DNA of 64,000 nucleotides from AP-15 sp963724435 (GTDB lineage Bacteria > Pseudomonadota > Alphaproteobacteria > ATCC43930 > CGMCC-115725): NCBI GenBank assembly GCA_963724435.1, contig CAVRUN010000016.1:1-64000 (forward strand), in the 5' to 3' direction. This document shows, piece after piece, positions 52,129-62,194 of this stretch. The notes beneath the pieces are model-generated. The model worked only from the letters and a program-made list of their open reading frames with translations. It had not been told where the DNA came from and ran no database searches. The position numbers and the translations under genes were made by a program. Numbering within the stretch: position 1 is the first letter of the stretch; each line of letters starts with the position of its first letter.

Positions 52129-54162
52129 TTAGCTGCTTATCTCAAGGCCGCGTTGCAGCAATAACGGACCAATCTTGGGATCGCGGCCGCGAAACGCGCG
52201 ATAGAGCTCCATCGGATCCTCGGTGTCACCGGCGGCGTAAATGTCCTTGAGCCGCGCCGCCAAATCTGGATTGAAGAGGTCGCCGGTCTCGGCAAATGCG
52301 GCAAAGCCATCGGCTTCCAGGACCTCGGCCCAGAGATAGGCGTAGTACCCAGCGGCGTACCCACCGCCAGCAAAGAGATGCTGGAAGTGGGCCGGGCGAT
52401 GCCGCAGCCCGATCTCGCGCGGCACGTCGTACCGCTCGAGAAACTCGCTCTCGAATCGGTTTGGATCGAGTGTTTCCGGAGCGGGATGGCGGTGCAGTTC
52501 GAGGTCGATCAGTGCCGAGGCGGTGTATTCGACCGTGGCGAAACCCTGGTTGAAATTGCGCGCGGCCAGTAGCCGCTCCAAAAGAGGCTCGGGTATCGGC
52601 TCGCCGGTTTGATAATGGCGCGCGTAGCGGCGCAAATTCTCGGGCGCCGACATCCAATGCTCGAAGATTTGCGACGGGAACTCGACGAAATCGCGCTTGA
52701 CCGCTGTACCCGATTGCGACCGATAACGTACTCGGCTCAGCAGCCCGTGAAGACCGTGGCCGAATTCGTGAAACAGCGTTTCGGCGTCATCGAAGCTCAA
52801 TAGGGTCGGCTCGCCCTTGGAGAAATTGTTGTTGTTGACGACGATCGGGGTCACCCAGCCATCGAGGTTTTGCTGGTCGCGGTAGCGGCTGGACCAGGCG
52901 CCAGAATGCTTGCCGGGACGAGCGAAATTGTCGTGCAGAAACAACCCGACATGGGCGCCGGCTTGGTCGCGGACCTCCCAGGCCCGGACATCGGGGTGGT
53001 AGACCGGGAGGTCAGGACGCGCAGTAAAGGTCAAGCCAAATAGGCGGCCCGCGGTATCGAACGCCGCCTGAACCATGTTTTCGAGCGCGAAATATGGCTT
53101 CACCTCGGCTTCGTCGAGATCGTACTGAGCCTGTCGGACCTTCTCCGCGTAATAGCGCCAATCCCATGGCTCGATCGGCTCGTTGAGCCCCTCGGCGCGG
53201 GCCGCAGCTTCCAATGCCGCACGCTCCTCGCGCGCCTTGTCCTTGGCGGGCTGCCAGACTTGCGTCAGCAGACCCTCGACCGCTTCCTCTGTTTTGGCCA
53301 TCGAATCGTCAAGCCGGTAGGCAGCGAAATTCGGATGGCCGAGAAGCCGCGCCTGCTCGGCGCGCAATGCCATGATCTCACGGACGACAGGGATGTTGTC
53401 CGCCGGCCCAGCGTGGGTCCCGCGCGCGGTCCATGCCTGGTGCGCGGTGCGGCGTAGATCGCGGCGCGCGGAGAAGGTCAGAAATGGTTCGATCGACGAG
53501 CGTGCGAGCGTGATCACATAACGGCCGGGGAGGCCACGTTCATCGGCGGCCTGCGCTGCTGCGACGCGGACGAACTCAGGCAGCCCGTCGAGATCGGCTT
53601 CGTCGAGCACCAACTGCCATTCGCGCTCGTCATGCAAGACGTTCTGGCCAAACGCGGTGTGCAATGTCGCGAGCCGCTCGCTGATCGCCGCCATTCGGGC
53701 CTTCTGTTCGGGGTTCAGCAAGGCGCCGTTGCGCACCAAACGCAGATGATGGCGTTCGAGAAGGCGAAGTTGATCTTTTGCCAAACCGAGAGCCGCACGA
53801 CGCGCGTAAAGGTCGGCGATGCGCGCAAATAATTTGGGATCGAGCGCGATCCGCATCTGATGCTGTGCGAGTTTTGGCGCAAAGTCGCGGGCGATTGCTT
53901 CGAGCGGCGGGTTCGTATCACTCGCGTCAAGGTTGGAAAAGACGCGGCCCACACGGTCAATCAGGCGCCCGCTGCGCTCAAGAGCTTCGATTGTATCGGC
54001 AAAGCTTGGCGGCCATGGCGCCCCGGTAATTGCGTCGATTTCGGCTTGCTGCTCGGCCATTCCACGCTCAAAGGCCGGCGGAAAATGTTGCGGCTGGATG
54101 CGATCGAAAGGCGGGATGCCGAATGGCGTGTCCCAGGTCTCAAAAAACGGATTTTCGCTCAT
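52129..54162 (-). CDS. M3-family metallopeptidase (oligopeptidase A / Dcp type)
   Basis: A 677-residue cytosolic zinc peptidase that degrades short peptides. The zinc motif is intact: AETLFHEFGHGLHGLLS (H-E-F-G-H), with the third ligand glutamate expected in VEFPSQIFEHW. The N-terminal FETWDTPFGIPPFDRIQPQHF and NNNNFSKGEPTLLSFDDAET match the peptidyl-dipeptidase Dcp/oligopeptidase A group. The ATG at 54162 is preferred; the longer frame to 54258 has no family similarity. Confidence 0.94.
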   Translation of the reverse strand: MSENPFFETWDTPFGIPPFDRIQPQHFPPAFERGMAEQQAEIDAITGAPWPPSFADTIEALERSGRLIDRVGRVFSNLDASDTNPPLEAIARDFAPKLAQHQMRIALDPKLFARIADLYARRAALGLAKDQLRLLERHHLRLVRNGALLNPEQKARMAAISERLATLHTAFGQNVLHDEREWQLVLDEADLDGLPEFVRVAAAQAADERGLPGRYVITLARSSIEPFLTFSARRDLRRTAHQAWTARGTHAGPADNIPVVREIMALRAEQARLLGHPNFAAYRLDDSMAKTEEAVEGLLTQVWQPAKDKAREERAALEAAARAEGLNEPIEPWDWRYYAEKVRQAQYDLDEAEVKPYFALENMVQAAFDTAGRLFGLTFTARPDLPVYHPDVRAWEVRDQAGAHVGLFLHDNFARPGKHSGAWSSRYRDQQNLDGWVTPIVVNNNNFSKGEPTLLSFDDAETLFHEFGHGLHGLLSRVRYRSQSGTAVKRDFVEFPSQIFEHWMSAPENLRRYARHYQTGEPIPEPLLERLLAARNFNQGFATVEYTASALIDLELHRHPAPETLDPNRFESEFLERYDVPREIGLRHRPAHFQHLFAGGGYAAGYYAYLWAEVLEADGFAAFAETGDLFNPDLAARLKDIYAAGDTEDPMELYRAFRGRDPKIGPLLLQRGLEISS

Positions 54163-54274
54163 TGCAATCCCAAAGATTATGCCGTCCCCAAAGAGTACGC
54201 CGTAAATGTCGGGCGGATCGGCTGCCGATCCAGTGCCGAAATTTGGCTCGCCGCGCAATCTCTCAAATCAGCGG

Positions 54275-54646
54275 CTAGAGTCCCGATTCTCCGGGCAATG
54301 TCGTTGTGCTCAGGATCGCCCGGATCTGATCCTCCTGAACCCGCGACACCATCATTTGGCGATATTGGTCGTAGGCGCGTTGGCCACCGACGTAAATGCA
54401 GCCGCAAACATTCGGGTCGGCATACATGTATTTGATGCTGCCGTTCGAGTTCCGCATAACGAACTGGTGTGGCGGCAACACCTTGAGCGCCGCCAGGCGT
54501 TCCTCGGTATTGACGTCTCGGCGCACAAACCCCGCCTGCGCCAAAAGATCGTCCTTGGTTGGCGCCGCTGCCTCAGGATTGGCGCATGCCGCAGCCAGCA
54601 ACGTGATACAGGTCATCGTGATCCCGGTATGGCAAGGTCGATTCAT
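54275..54646 (-). CDS. Small putative lipoprotein
   Basis: A 123-residue protein with a signal sequence ending LLAAACANPEA (lipobox AAAC). The mature part is short, with KVLPPHQFVMRNSNGSIKYMYADPNVCGCIYVGGQRAYDQY as its most distinctive stretch, including a CGC pair. Similar small lipoproteins occur widely in alphaproteobacteria without assigned function. It is upstream of the M3 peptidase gene on the same strand (113 bp gap). Confidence 0.72.
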   Translation of the reverse strand: MNRPCHTGITMTCITLLAAACANPEAAAPTKDDLLAQAGFVRRDVNTEERLAALKVLPPHQFVMRNSNGSIKYMYADPNVCGCIYVGGQRAYDQYRQMMVSRVQEDQIRAILSTTTLPGESGL

Positions 54647-55136
54647 GGCAAAACCCCGCGTGTATGGATAAAATCAACACAATAAATTGCTGATAATGAG
54701 CAGCAAACTTAGTATAGCGAGCGACCTACAGCGGGAGCTGCGTTATTATTCGATTTGCTTCGGATTGGATGTGGGGGCCTGTGGGATCGGGTTGAGCCGC
54801 ACAAACTTGCAGCTTTAACGTTGAGACGAATGCACCTCGGTCAATCCAGTGTTGCACCTGACCCGCGGCGGGGCTCTGGAAACGAACCCGCATCGGCCCA
54901 TATTGCCCGCTGCCCGGCGACGGTTGCGGCCGGCGGCGGGATGAGGCAAGCTGTCGCAGGCGAACGCGATAAACACGGTTCGAGATGCCGGATGCACGCG
55001 ACGGGAGGGATGACGGCTCGTATCGCCGCGATTATAAGACCGGCGCGATGCGGTCACCTCAATGGCTCTTTTGGTCTGTCGATCGCAGCGAGAGAATTGG
55101 CGTCATGGGAAGGCTCCCATCGCCTGGAGGACCCTA
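54647..55136. other. Divergent intergenic region
   Basis: About 490 bp between the lipoprotein gene and the iron-sulfur flavoprotein operon. AT-rich near 54660-54760 (likely promoter for the lipoprotein). No gene is supported; open frames here lack family similarity and ribosome binding sites. Confidence 0.4.
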
Positions 55137-56924
55137 GTGCAGCCGACCGATATCAATAACCCCGATTACTTTCACAAAGTCGTCGATTGCCAATGGGCCT
55201 GCCCTGCCCATACGCCGGTTCCCGAGTACATCCGGCTGATCGCCGAACGGCGCTATACCGACGCATTCATGGTTAATTGGGAGTCGAATGTCTTTCCCGG
55301 CATTCTCGGGCGAACCTGCGACCGGCCGTGCGAACCCGCCTGCCGCCGTGGCCGCGTCGAGAAAGAGCCGGTGGCGATCTGCCGCCTGAAACGCGTCGCC
55401 GCCGACAACAAGGGCGACATCCGTCCGTTTCTGCCGCAAATCCCGCGCGAGAAAAACGGCAAGCGCATCGCACTTGTCGGCGCCGGCCCAGCCTCGCTGA
55501 CGGTGGCCCGCGATCTGATGCCGCTCGGTTATCACTGCGTGATGTTCGACGGCGACGCCAAGGGTGGCGGCATGATGCGCAGCCAGATTCCGCGGTTCCG
55601 CTTGCCCACCACCGTCACCGACGAAGAGGTCGATTTGATCCTCGACATGGGGGTCGAAACCCATTTCGGCGAGCCGGTGAATAGTCTCAGTGCGCTATTG
55701 GCCGAGGGTTGGGACGCCGTTTTTGTCGGCTGCGGCGCGCCGCGTGGGCGTGATCTCGAGATTCCGGGCCGCACCGAAGCGGCGGCTAACATTCATATCG
55801 GGATCGATTGGCTGTCGAGTGTGTCGTTTGGTCACATCAACAAGATCGGCCGACGCGTCATCGTGCTTGGTGGCGGCAACACCGCGATGGATTGCTGCCG
55901 CTCGTCGCGCCGGCTTGGCGGGGATGAAGTCACCGTCGTGGTGCGCAGCGGCTTTGATGAAATGAAAGCTTCAGCGTGGGAAAAAGAGGATGCGATGCAC
56001 GAGGGCATCCCAATTCTCAATTGGCTGGTGCCGAAAGAATTCATCCACGATCGCGGTGATCTGACCGGCGTATTATTCGAAAAGGTGAAAGCGGAGTACG
56101 ACGCGCGCGGCCGTCGTAATCTGGTCCCGACCGGCGAGCCCGATGTCCACATCCCGTGCGACGACATTCTGATCGCGGTCGGCCAGGAGAACGCGTTTCC
56201 GTGGATCGAGCGCGACATCGGCATTGTATTTGACCGCTGGGATATGCCCAAGGTCGACCCGAAGACTATGCAGTCGACCGTTCCGAACGTCTTCTTCGGC
56301 GGCGATGCCGCCTTCGGCCCGAAGAACATCATTTGGGCCGTCGCCCACGGCCACGATGCCGCGATTTCGATCGACAAGTTTTGCCACGGCGAAGATGTCA
56401 ACGAACGGCCGGCCCCGGGCGTCACGCTGGTCAGCCAGAAAATGGGCATCCACGAGTGGAGCTATGATAACGACATTTCAAACGATTTCAGATATCGGGT
56501 GCCGCTGCGCGACACCGCCGTCGCGCTCGCCGATATCCGGGTCGAAGTTGAGCTTGGCTATGACGAAAAGCTCGGTTATCTCGAAGCCGAACGGTGCCTG
56601 AACTGCGACGTGCAAACCGTCTTCACCGGGCAGCTCTGCATCGAATGCGATGCCTGCGTCGACATTTGCCCGATGGATTGCATCACCTTCGCCGATAATG
56701 GCAGCGAGGACGAACTGCGCGAGCGACTGATGGCGCCGGCGCTGAACCGCGATCAGGATCTCTACATCGGCGGCTCGTTGAAGACTGGCCGGATCATGGT
56801 CAAGGACGAAGATGTTTGCCTGCACTGCGGGCTCTGCGCCGAGCGCTGCCCGACCGGCGCCTGGGACATGCGGAAATTCCTGCTGGACATGACCCTGGCC
56901 GGCCCTGCCTGCCGCGCTCAATAA
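55137..56924 (+). CDS. GltD-like FAD/NAD(P) oxidoreductase with iron-sulfur clusters
   Basis: A 595-residue relative of the glutamate synthase small subunit. An N-terminal iron-sulfur domain (CQWACPAH, RTCDRPCEPACRR) is followed by two dinucleotide-binding folds (RIALVGAGPASLTVARDLM for FAD, RVIVLGGGNTAMDCCRSSRRLG for NAD(P)H), then a C-terminal ferredoxin-like domain with CIECDACVDICPMDC and CLHCGLCAERCPTGAW. It should pass electrons between NAD(P)H and ferredoxin. GTG 55137 is chosen because GGAGG lies 6 bp upstream; the 55062 start adds unrelated residues. It leads a three-gene operon with a 2-oxoacid:ferredoxin oxidoreductase and is probably its electron-transfer partner. Confidence 0.9.
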   Translation: MQPTDINNPDYFHKVVDCQWACPAHTPVPEYIRLIAERRYTDAFMVNWESNVFPGILGRTCDRPCEPACRRGRVEKEPVAICRLKRVAADNKGDIRPFLPQIPREKNGKRIALVGAGPASLTVARDLMPLGYHCVMFDGDAKGGGMMRSQIPRFRLPTTVTDEEVDLILDMGVETHFGEPVNSLSALLAEGWDAVFVGCGAPRGRDLEIPGRTEAAANIHIGIDWLSSVSFGHINKIGRRVIVLGGGNTAMDCCRSSRRLGGDEVTVVVRSGFDEMKASAWEKEDAMHEGIPILNWLVPKEFIHDRGDLTGVLFEKVKAEYDARGRRNLVPTGEPDVHIPCDDILIAVGQENAFPWIERDIGIVFDRWDMPKVDPKTMQSTVPNVFFGGDAAFGPKNIIWAVAHGHDAAISIDKFCHGEDVNERPAPGVTLVSQKMGIHEWSYDNDISNDFRYRVPLRDTAVALADIRVEVELGYDEKLGYLEAERCLNCDVQTVFTGQLCIECDACVDICPMDCITFADNGSEDELRERLMAPALNRDQDLYIGGSLKTGRIMVKDEDVCLHCGLCAERCPTGAWDMRKFLLDMTLAGPACRAQ

Positions 56925-57045
56925 GGGCCACTTTCAATGCCGAGGACGCAATGAACGCGCAGCGAAGTGGGAAACAAGCCAATATGCGCCCGCTCTGCCC
57001 GACAGCCGCGAGCTTTGCGCTGAAGCCTTTTACAGAGGCACGAAC

Positions 57046-58902
57046 GTGGACGCATTAATCCGACAAAGCATCCAAAGCACTAACGACTTCGTCGTCAAAT
57101 TTGGCAACGTCAACGGATCGGGCTCTGCCAGCGCCAACTCGCTGTTTGCAAAATCGGTCCTGCGCATGGGAATTCCGGCGAGCTCACGCAACATTTTCCC
57201 GTCGAACATTCAGGGCCTGCCGACCTGGTACGAGGTCAGGATTTGCGAGAAGGGTCATCTCGGACGCCGCGGCGGCGTCGATCTAATGGTCGCGATGAAC
57301 CCCGAAACCTGGGACCAGGACGTCGCCGAAATCGAGCCGGGCGGATATCTGTTCTACGATTCGACCAAGCCGCTGCCGCCATCGAAATTCCGCGACGACG
57401 TTACGGTTATCGGCGCGCCGCTAACGGCGATCTGCAACCGCGAATACAACGATCCCCGCCAGCGCCAATTGTTCAAGAACATCATCTATCTCGGCGCTTT
57501 ATCGGCATTGCTGAGCATGGATGTGGCGGCGATCGAGCAGCTGATCTCCGAGCAGTTCCGCGGCAAGGACACGCTGATCCGGCCCAATCTGCGCGCACTC
57601 AATCTCGGCCGAGAATGGGCCTTGAACGAACACGAATGCCCGATCGGACTGCGCCTTCGCAGCACCGACAAAGTCGGCAACCGTATCTTCATTACCGGCA
57701 ACGATGCCGCGGCATTGGGAGCCGTCTATGGCGGGGCAACTGTCTGCGCCTGGTATCCGATCACGCCATCCTCATCGCTGGCTGAGGCGTTTGCCAATCA
57801 TTGCCGCCGTTATCGGACCGATCCCGAGACCAAGAAAAAGCGCTATTCGATTATCCAAGCCGAAGATGAACTCGCCTCGATCGGCATGGTGATCGGTGCG
57901 GCATGGAACGGCGCCCGCGCCTTTACCGCGACCTCCGGGCCCGGCATCTCGCTGATGCAGGAGTTTATCGGGCTCGCCTATTTTGCCGAGATCCCGGCGG
58001 TGATTTTCGATGTGCAGCGCGGCAGTCCCTCAACCGGCATGCCGACCCGCACGCAGCAGGCCGACATCCTGTCCTGCGCTCATGCCTCGCATGGGGATAC
58101 CAAGCATGTTCTTCTGTTCCCCGAAGACCCGCACGAGAGTTTTGCTTTCGCCGCCGAGGCGTTCGACTTAGCTGACCGGCTACAGACGCCGGTGTTTGTC
58201 ATGCTCGATCTCGATATCGGCATGAATGACTGGTTGGTCGAGCCATTGGCTTGGGAAGAGAACCGGGCGTACGACCGCGGCAAAGTCATGACCGCCGAAC
58301 AGCTCGATGCCGGTGTCGAATTTGGCCGCTATCTCGATGTCGACGATGACGGCATCCCCTATCGCACCTTGCCCGGCACGCATCCAACGCGCGGCGCCTT
58401 TTTCACCCGCGGCACTACCAAGGATCGCTATGCGCGCTACTCTGAGGAGGGGCCGGATTACGTCGACAATATGCAGCGGCTTCTGCACAAATTCGATACC
58501 GCGAAGCGTCTCGTGCCGCCGCCTATCAAACGATCAGCAGAACAGCCCACCCGCTATGGCGCGATTTATTTCGGCTCGACTTCGCCGGCCATGACCGAAG
58601 CGCTTGAAGCGCTCGAGCAACGGAATATTCACCTCGATACATTGCGCGTGCGCGCCTATCCGTTCCACGAGGACGTCTTCGACTTTGTTGCAGCCTACGA
58701 CCGCGTCTTTGTCGTCGAGCAGAATCGCGACGCGCAATTACGCACTCTGTTGGCGATCGACGGCGAGATCGACCCGGCGCGGCTGGTGCCGATCCTGCAC
58801 TATGACGGCACCCCGATCACTGCGCGCTTTATCGTCAAGGCGATCGCCGACATCCTCGATGTCGTGACCCTGGCGCCGCTCCATCGCTCGGCAGCGCAGT
58901 AG
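57046..58902 (+). CDS. 2-oxoacid:acceptor oxidoreductase, gamma-alpha fusion subunit
   Basis: A 618-residue subunit resembling KorA of 2-oxoglutarate:ferredoxin oxidoreductase. The gamma domain (about 15-200, VVKFGNVNGSGSASANSLFAKSV, RICEKGHLGRRGGVDLMVAM) precedes the alpha pyrimidine-binding domain (GNDAAALGAVYGGATVCAWYPITPSSSLAEAF and FTATSGPGISLMQEFIGLAYFAEIP). Oxidatively decarboxylates a 2-oxoacid to acyl-CoA, reducing ferredoxin. It starts with GTG 121 bp after the flavoprotein gene and is followed 63 bp later by the beta subunit. The exact 2-oxoacid cannot be read from sequence. Confidence 0.92.
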   Translation: MDALIRQSIQSTNDFVVKFGNVNGSGSASANSLFAKSVLRMGIPASSRNIFPSNIQGLPTWYEVRICEKGHLGRRGGVDLMVAMNPETWDQDVAEIEPGGYLFYDSTKPLPPSKFRDDVTVIGAPLTAICNREYNDPRQRQLFKNIIYLGALSALLSMDVAAIEQLISEQFRGKDTLIRPNLRALNLGREWALNEHECPIGLRLRSTDKVGNRIFITGNDAAALGAVYGGATVCAWYPITPSSSLAEAFANHCRRYRTDPETKKKRYSIIQAEDELASIGMVIGAAWNGARAFTATSGPGISLMQEFIGLAYFAEIPAVIFDVQRGSPSTGMPTRTQQADILSCAHASHGDTKHVLLFPEDPHESFAFAAEAFDLADRLQTPVFVMLDLDIGMNDWLVEPLAWEENRAYDRGKVMTAEQLDAGVEFGRYLDVDDDGIPYRTLPGTHPTRGAFFTRGTTKDRYARYSEEGPDYVDNMQRLLHKFDTAKRLVPPPIKRSAEQPTRYGAIYFGSTSPAMTEALEALEQRNIHLDTLRVRAYPFHEDVFDFVAAYDRVFVVEQNRDAQLRTLLAIDGEIDPARLVPILHYDGTPITARFIVKAIADILDVVTLAPLHRSAAQ

Positions 58903-58965
58903 ATCGCGCCCTATCCCTGCAATCTCTCCGGCAAATAGCTGTTCAAGCCCTATATCGAGGTCCCA

Positions 58966-60021
58966 ATGACCTACATCACCAAACCGCCGCTGCATCACCC
59001 GAAGCTGCCGACCAACGCTCTCGGCTTTACCCATCGCGACTATGAGGGCGCGGTCTCGACCTTGTGCGCCGGCTGCGGGCATGATTCGATCAGTGCTGCG
59101 ATTATCCAGGCCTGTTTTGAACTGAGCCTGCCGCCACACAAAATCGCCAAATTATCGGGGATCGGTTGCTCGTCCAAGACACCGACCTATTTCCTCGGCA
59201 AGTCACACGGGTTCAACAGCGTGCATGGGCGGATGCCGTCGGTGCTGACCGGCGCCAATCTCGCCAACCGCGATCTTGTTTATCTCGGCATTTCCGGCGA
59301 TGGCGACTCGGCCTCGATCGGGCTCGGCCAGTTCGCCCATTGCATCCGCCGCGCCGTCAACATGGTTTACATTGTCGAGAACAATGGCGTTTACGGCCTG
59401 ACCAAGGGCCAGTTCTCGGCAACCGCCGACAAGGGATCAAAAGCGCGCCGCGGTGCCGTCAACACCGATTCCCCGATCGATCTGGTGGCAATGGCATTGC
59501 AACTCGGCGCCTCGTTTGTCGGCCGCAGCTTTTCCGGCGACAAAAAACAACTGGTGCCGCTGATCAAAGCCGCAATCGAACACCGCGGTGCTGCCTTTAT
59601 CGATGTGATTTCGCCCTGTGTCGCGTTTAACAACAATCCCGAATCGACAAAGAGTTTCGACTATGTCCGGGCCCACAATGAGGCAGTGAATTACCTGGAT
59701 GTGATCCTCGAGCGCGAAGAGATCACCGCCGATTATGCGCCGGGCACGATCGAAACCGTGGTTCAGCACGACGGCTCAATTTTGCGGCTGCGCAAATTGG
59801 CGCCGGATTACGATCCGCATGACCGGATTTCAGCGATGGGCTATCTCCAACACCGCCATCAGCAGGGCGAGATCGTCACTGGCCTCTTGTTCGTCGAGCC
59901 TGATTCCGATGATCTGCACGAGTTGTTGGACACCGTCGAAGCCCCACTAAACGGGCTCGGCGAGACCGAACTTTGCCCCGGCCCGGCAGCGTTGGCACAG
60001 TTCAACGCGGCCCACCGCTGA
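58966..60021 (+). CDS. 2-oxoacid:acceptor oxidoreductase, beta subunit
   Basis: A 351-residue thiamine-diphosphate subunit. The TPP motif GISGDGDSASIGLGQF to NNGVYGLTKGQFSAT is intact, and cysteines of the proximal 4Fe-4S cluster are visible in STLCAGCGHDS, LSGIGCSSKT and SPCVAFNN. It pairs with the preceding gamma-alpha subunit to form the catalytic unit. Last gene of the operon, ended by the hairpin terminator at 60054. Confidence 0.94.
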   Translation: MTYITKPPLHHPKLPTNALGFTHRDYEGAVSTLCAGCGHDSISAAIIQACFELSLPPHKIAKLSGIGCSSKTPTYFLGKSHGFNSVHGRMPSVLTGANLANRDLVYLGISGDGDSASIGLGQFAHCIRRAVNMVYIVENNGVYGLTKGQFSATADKGSKARRGAVNTDSPIDLVAMALQLGASFVGRSFSGDKKQLVPLIKAAIEHRGAAFIDVISPCVAFNNNPESTKSFDYVRAHNEAVNYLDVILEREEITADYAPGTIETVVQHDGSILRLRKLAPDYDPHDRISAMGYLQHRHQQGEIVTGLLFVEPDSDDLHELLDTVEAPLNGLGETELCPGPAALAQFNAAHR

Positions 60022-60053
60022 GGTTCGCGCGAGCCCCAGCAACCCCCGCGACT

Positions 60054-60092
60054 AGCGGTCTCCGAACGCAAGACCGCTTTCTTTACTTTATT
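60054..60092 (+). terminator. Rho-independent terminator
   Basis: Perfect 8-bp stem AGCGGTCT / AGACCGCT with a 9-base loop, followed by a T-rich tract TTCTTTACTTTATT, 33 bp after the beta-subunit stop. Confidence 0.8.
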
Positions 60093-60244
60093 CTGCTCCG
60101 ATCAGTGCGGCTAACCGATCTCGCCAGCGTGGCTGTCCGATCAGTTCATTCAGGCGAATGTCACTGCGCTGACCCGGGGAGGCAACGGACCGTCAATCTT
60201 CGTCTTTAATAGAATGACTACTCGGCGGTTTCTGATCCCAACGA

Positions 60245-61834
60245 TCAAAGCGAGAATTTATACGGCAGTTCGAGCAGGACTTTCGCAACGGGTGTATTTG
60301 GCCCGGCGCCGATGCCGACGCTCAGATTGATTCGCGTCGATTGGGATATTTGATAACCAAGCCCGAAATTGAAGGTGCCGAATGAATACGGCGAACCTTG
60401 TATTGCCTGATGATTGGCAAAGGCGGTGAAGACATGCTGTTGTTGATAGCTAAAGGTCAGCGCCGCACGATCGTTGAGCGAAAACCCGATGCCAAAGGTT
60501 AGCGCCGGGTTTTCGCCGGGTTGCAGCAAAGTAGCGGTTCCAGGACCACCGCCGGGGTTCTGGATAGTGACTGTTCGCCCTAAATTATGGATATCCTGAA
60601 CGTTGGCGAACAGAACACCGGGAGCAGTCGGCAACAACATCGTCAGGCTGGGCTCTATTGCATAAAACCCGGTGCCGGTCGCCAATTTCGTGGGCTGGCC
60701 TTCGAGGAATTGGCCGTTCGGGTCGTTCACCGTAATGATCGGCACGTCGAAAGGACTGATACCGGTTGCTGTCTTGAACAACGCATTGGCAACCAAAATT
60801 GGCCAGCCGTTGTTTCCCGAGTTGATTTGATAGCTCGTCCCGAATTGGAGGTCGCCAATACCGGTCCCAGTGGCGCTGACGCTTAACAGCTGCGCATTTG
60901 CGCCAACCGGGATCAGGCTGATCGTCTGGCCAGTATTGTATACATAGGGGACTTTGACATTGACCTCCCAGCGATCGGTTATGCCGTAGCGACCGGTCAG
61001 GGCTGCCGTCGTGATGTTTTGTTCAACTCGATTGGCAAAGATGTTGCCAAAGGTAATCCCGGGAATGATTTGAAAACCGTTCACCCCGAGTTGGTTTTGC
61101 GACCAGTAATCGTATTCGATCGACGGGTCGAGAACGAATTGCCCCTTCGGGGTCAGCACGCCGCCGGCGGTGGATAAAGACGGAGCGGTCTCCACCACCT
61201 GACGCGCCTGCTGTTGCGCCGCCGAAGGTCCCTGGATGGGGGCAGATTCACTCGGCGCCGGCGCGGGAGAGGGTTGGACCCCGGGGGCTGCCGGAGCGGA
61301 TGGCGCCGCAGCGGGCGCTTGTGCCACCTCAACGCCGGTCGGAGGCGACGGCGAGCTTACCGTTGGCGCGCTGGAGATTGTCGCAGGCGTACCCGGAGCA
61401 CCCACTCCAGCCGGTGCAGTGCCGGTGCTTGCCTCTCCGGTTGCGCGCAGTGTGCGCAGCTGCTCGTCAAGGAGTTCACTCTTGCGGTCAAGTAATTTAC
61501 TCTTACGATCGAGGTCGAGAAACTGCTGATGAAGTTTTGATTCTTGCTTTTTAAGTGCAGAAATTTCCTTTTGAATTTCGGTGCGCAGCTTGTTGAGATC
61601 ATCGCTATTAGGGTCAGCGACGGCTGGGTTTGGCAGCAGCGCGCCAAAGCACACTCCGCCCAACAGCAATGCCGTGATTGGCGGGAAGGAATTGCAATAG
61701 GGTCGACTGCCTTGGTTTAGACTAGCGGACACCCGTGGCCAGTCGCTGCCCGCGGCAAAGCCTGACGAAGCTGTTGTTCCAATCGCGCAGGGCGACCGCC
61801 GAGCCAACATGCCGAAATACCGTGAGCACCGCAT
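60245..61834 (-). CDS. Outer-membrane beta-barrel protein with coiled-coil N-terminus
   Basis: An open frame of 529 codons. A hydrophobic export signal (around ITALLLGGVCFGALLPNPAVA, residues 53-73) is followed by a heptad-repeat coiled coil (LNKLRTEIQKEISALKKQESK to LLDEQLRTLR), a proline/alanine-rich linker of about 90 residues, and a C-terminal beta-barrel-like domain (from about 225 on) with alternating strands such as YGITDRWEVNVKVPYVYN and FNFGLGYQISQSTRINLSVGIG. The combination resembles transporters or anchors of the outer membrane with a periplasmic coiled coil. The start is uncertain; GTG 61732 would give a more usual distance to the signal. Confidence 0.75.
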   Translation of the reverse strand: MRCSRYFGMLARRSPCAIGTTASSGFAAGSDWPRVSASLNQGSRPYCNSFPPITALLLGGVCFGALLPNPAVADPNSDDLNKLRTEIQKEISALKKQESKLHQQFLDLDRKSKLLDRKSELLDEQLRTLRATGEASTGTAPAGVGAPGTPATISSAPTVSSPSPPTGVEVAQAPAAAPSAPAAPGVQPSPAPAPSESAPIQGPSAAQQQARQVVETAPSLSTAGGVLTPKGQFVLDPSIEYDYWSQNQLGVNGFQIIPGITFGNIFANRVEQNITTAALTGRYGITDRWEVNVKVPYVYNTGQTISLIPVGANAQLLSVSATGTGIGDLQFGTSYQINSGNNGWPILVANALFKTATGISPFDVPIITVNDPNGQFLEGQPTKLATGTGFYAIEPSLTMLLPTAPGVLFANVQDIHNLGRTVTIQNPGGGPGTATLLQPGENPALTFGIGFSLNDRAALTFSYQQQHVFTAFANHQAIQGSPYSFGTFNFGLGYQISQSTRINLSVGIGAGPNTPVAKVLLELPYKFSL

Positions 61835-62194
61835 CTCTAACCGATCGCAATTGCTTCGGCACCTATCGTTTCGCGTTCAAGGATAGCGCGTTCGCGCTGA
61901 ATTCGCGAGACAAATTCCACCGCAACGCAACGGTTCACCTCACATGCCGATCGGATTTTTTCGCTACCGGCGAGACTGCGAATGTAATCGCGCCGGACAA
62001 GGGAATTTTACGCAGTAATCGAAACAGATTTTAGAGTTAAGATCGGCGGATGCCGCGCCGCGCAACCGCACCGGTGTCAATTATCGGGCGTGCCGGGGCT
62101 GCCGCAAAGGGCCCCCGGCGCAGGACGGCATTACAACCTTCGATACCGGTCCGTAGACGCCCCCCGCCGAAGCCGACGCGACGAGGTCGGTGCT
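61835..62194. other. Intergenic region
   Basis: About 360 bp between the outer-membrane protein gene and the first luciferase-like gene. AT-richer near 61900-62040, consistent with a promoter for the minus-strand outer-membrane gene. I see no gene or repeat in it. Confidence 0.4.
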
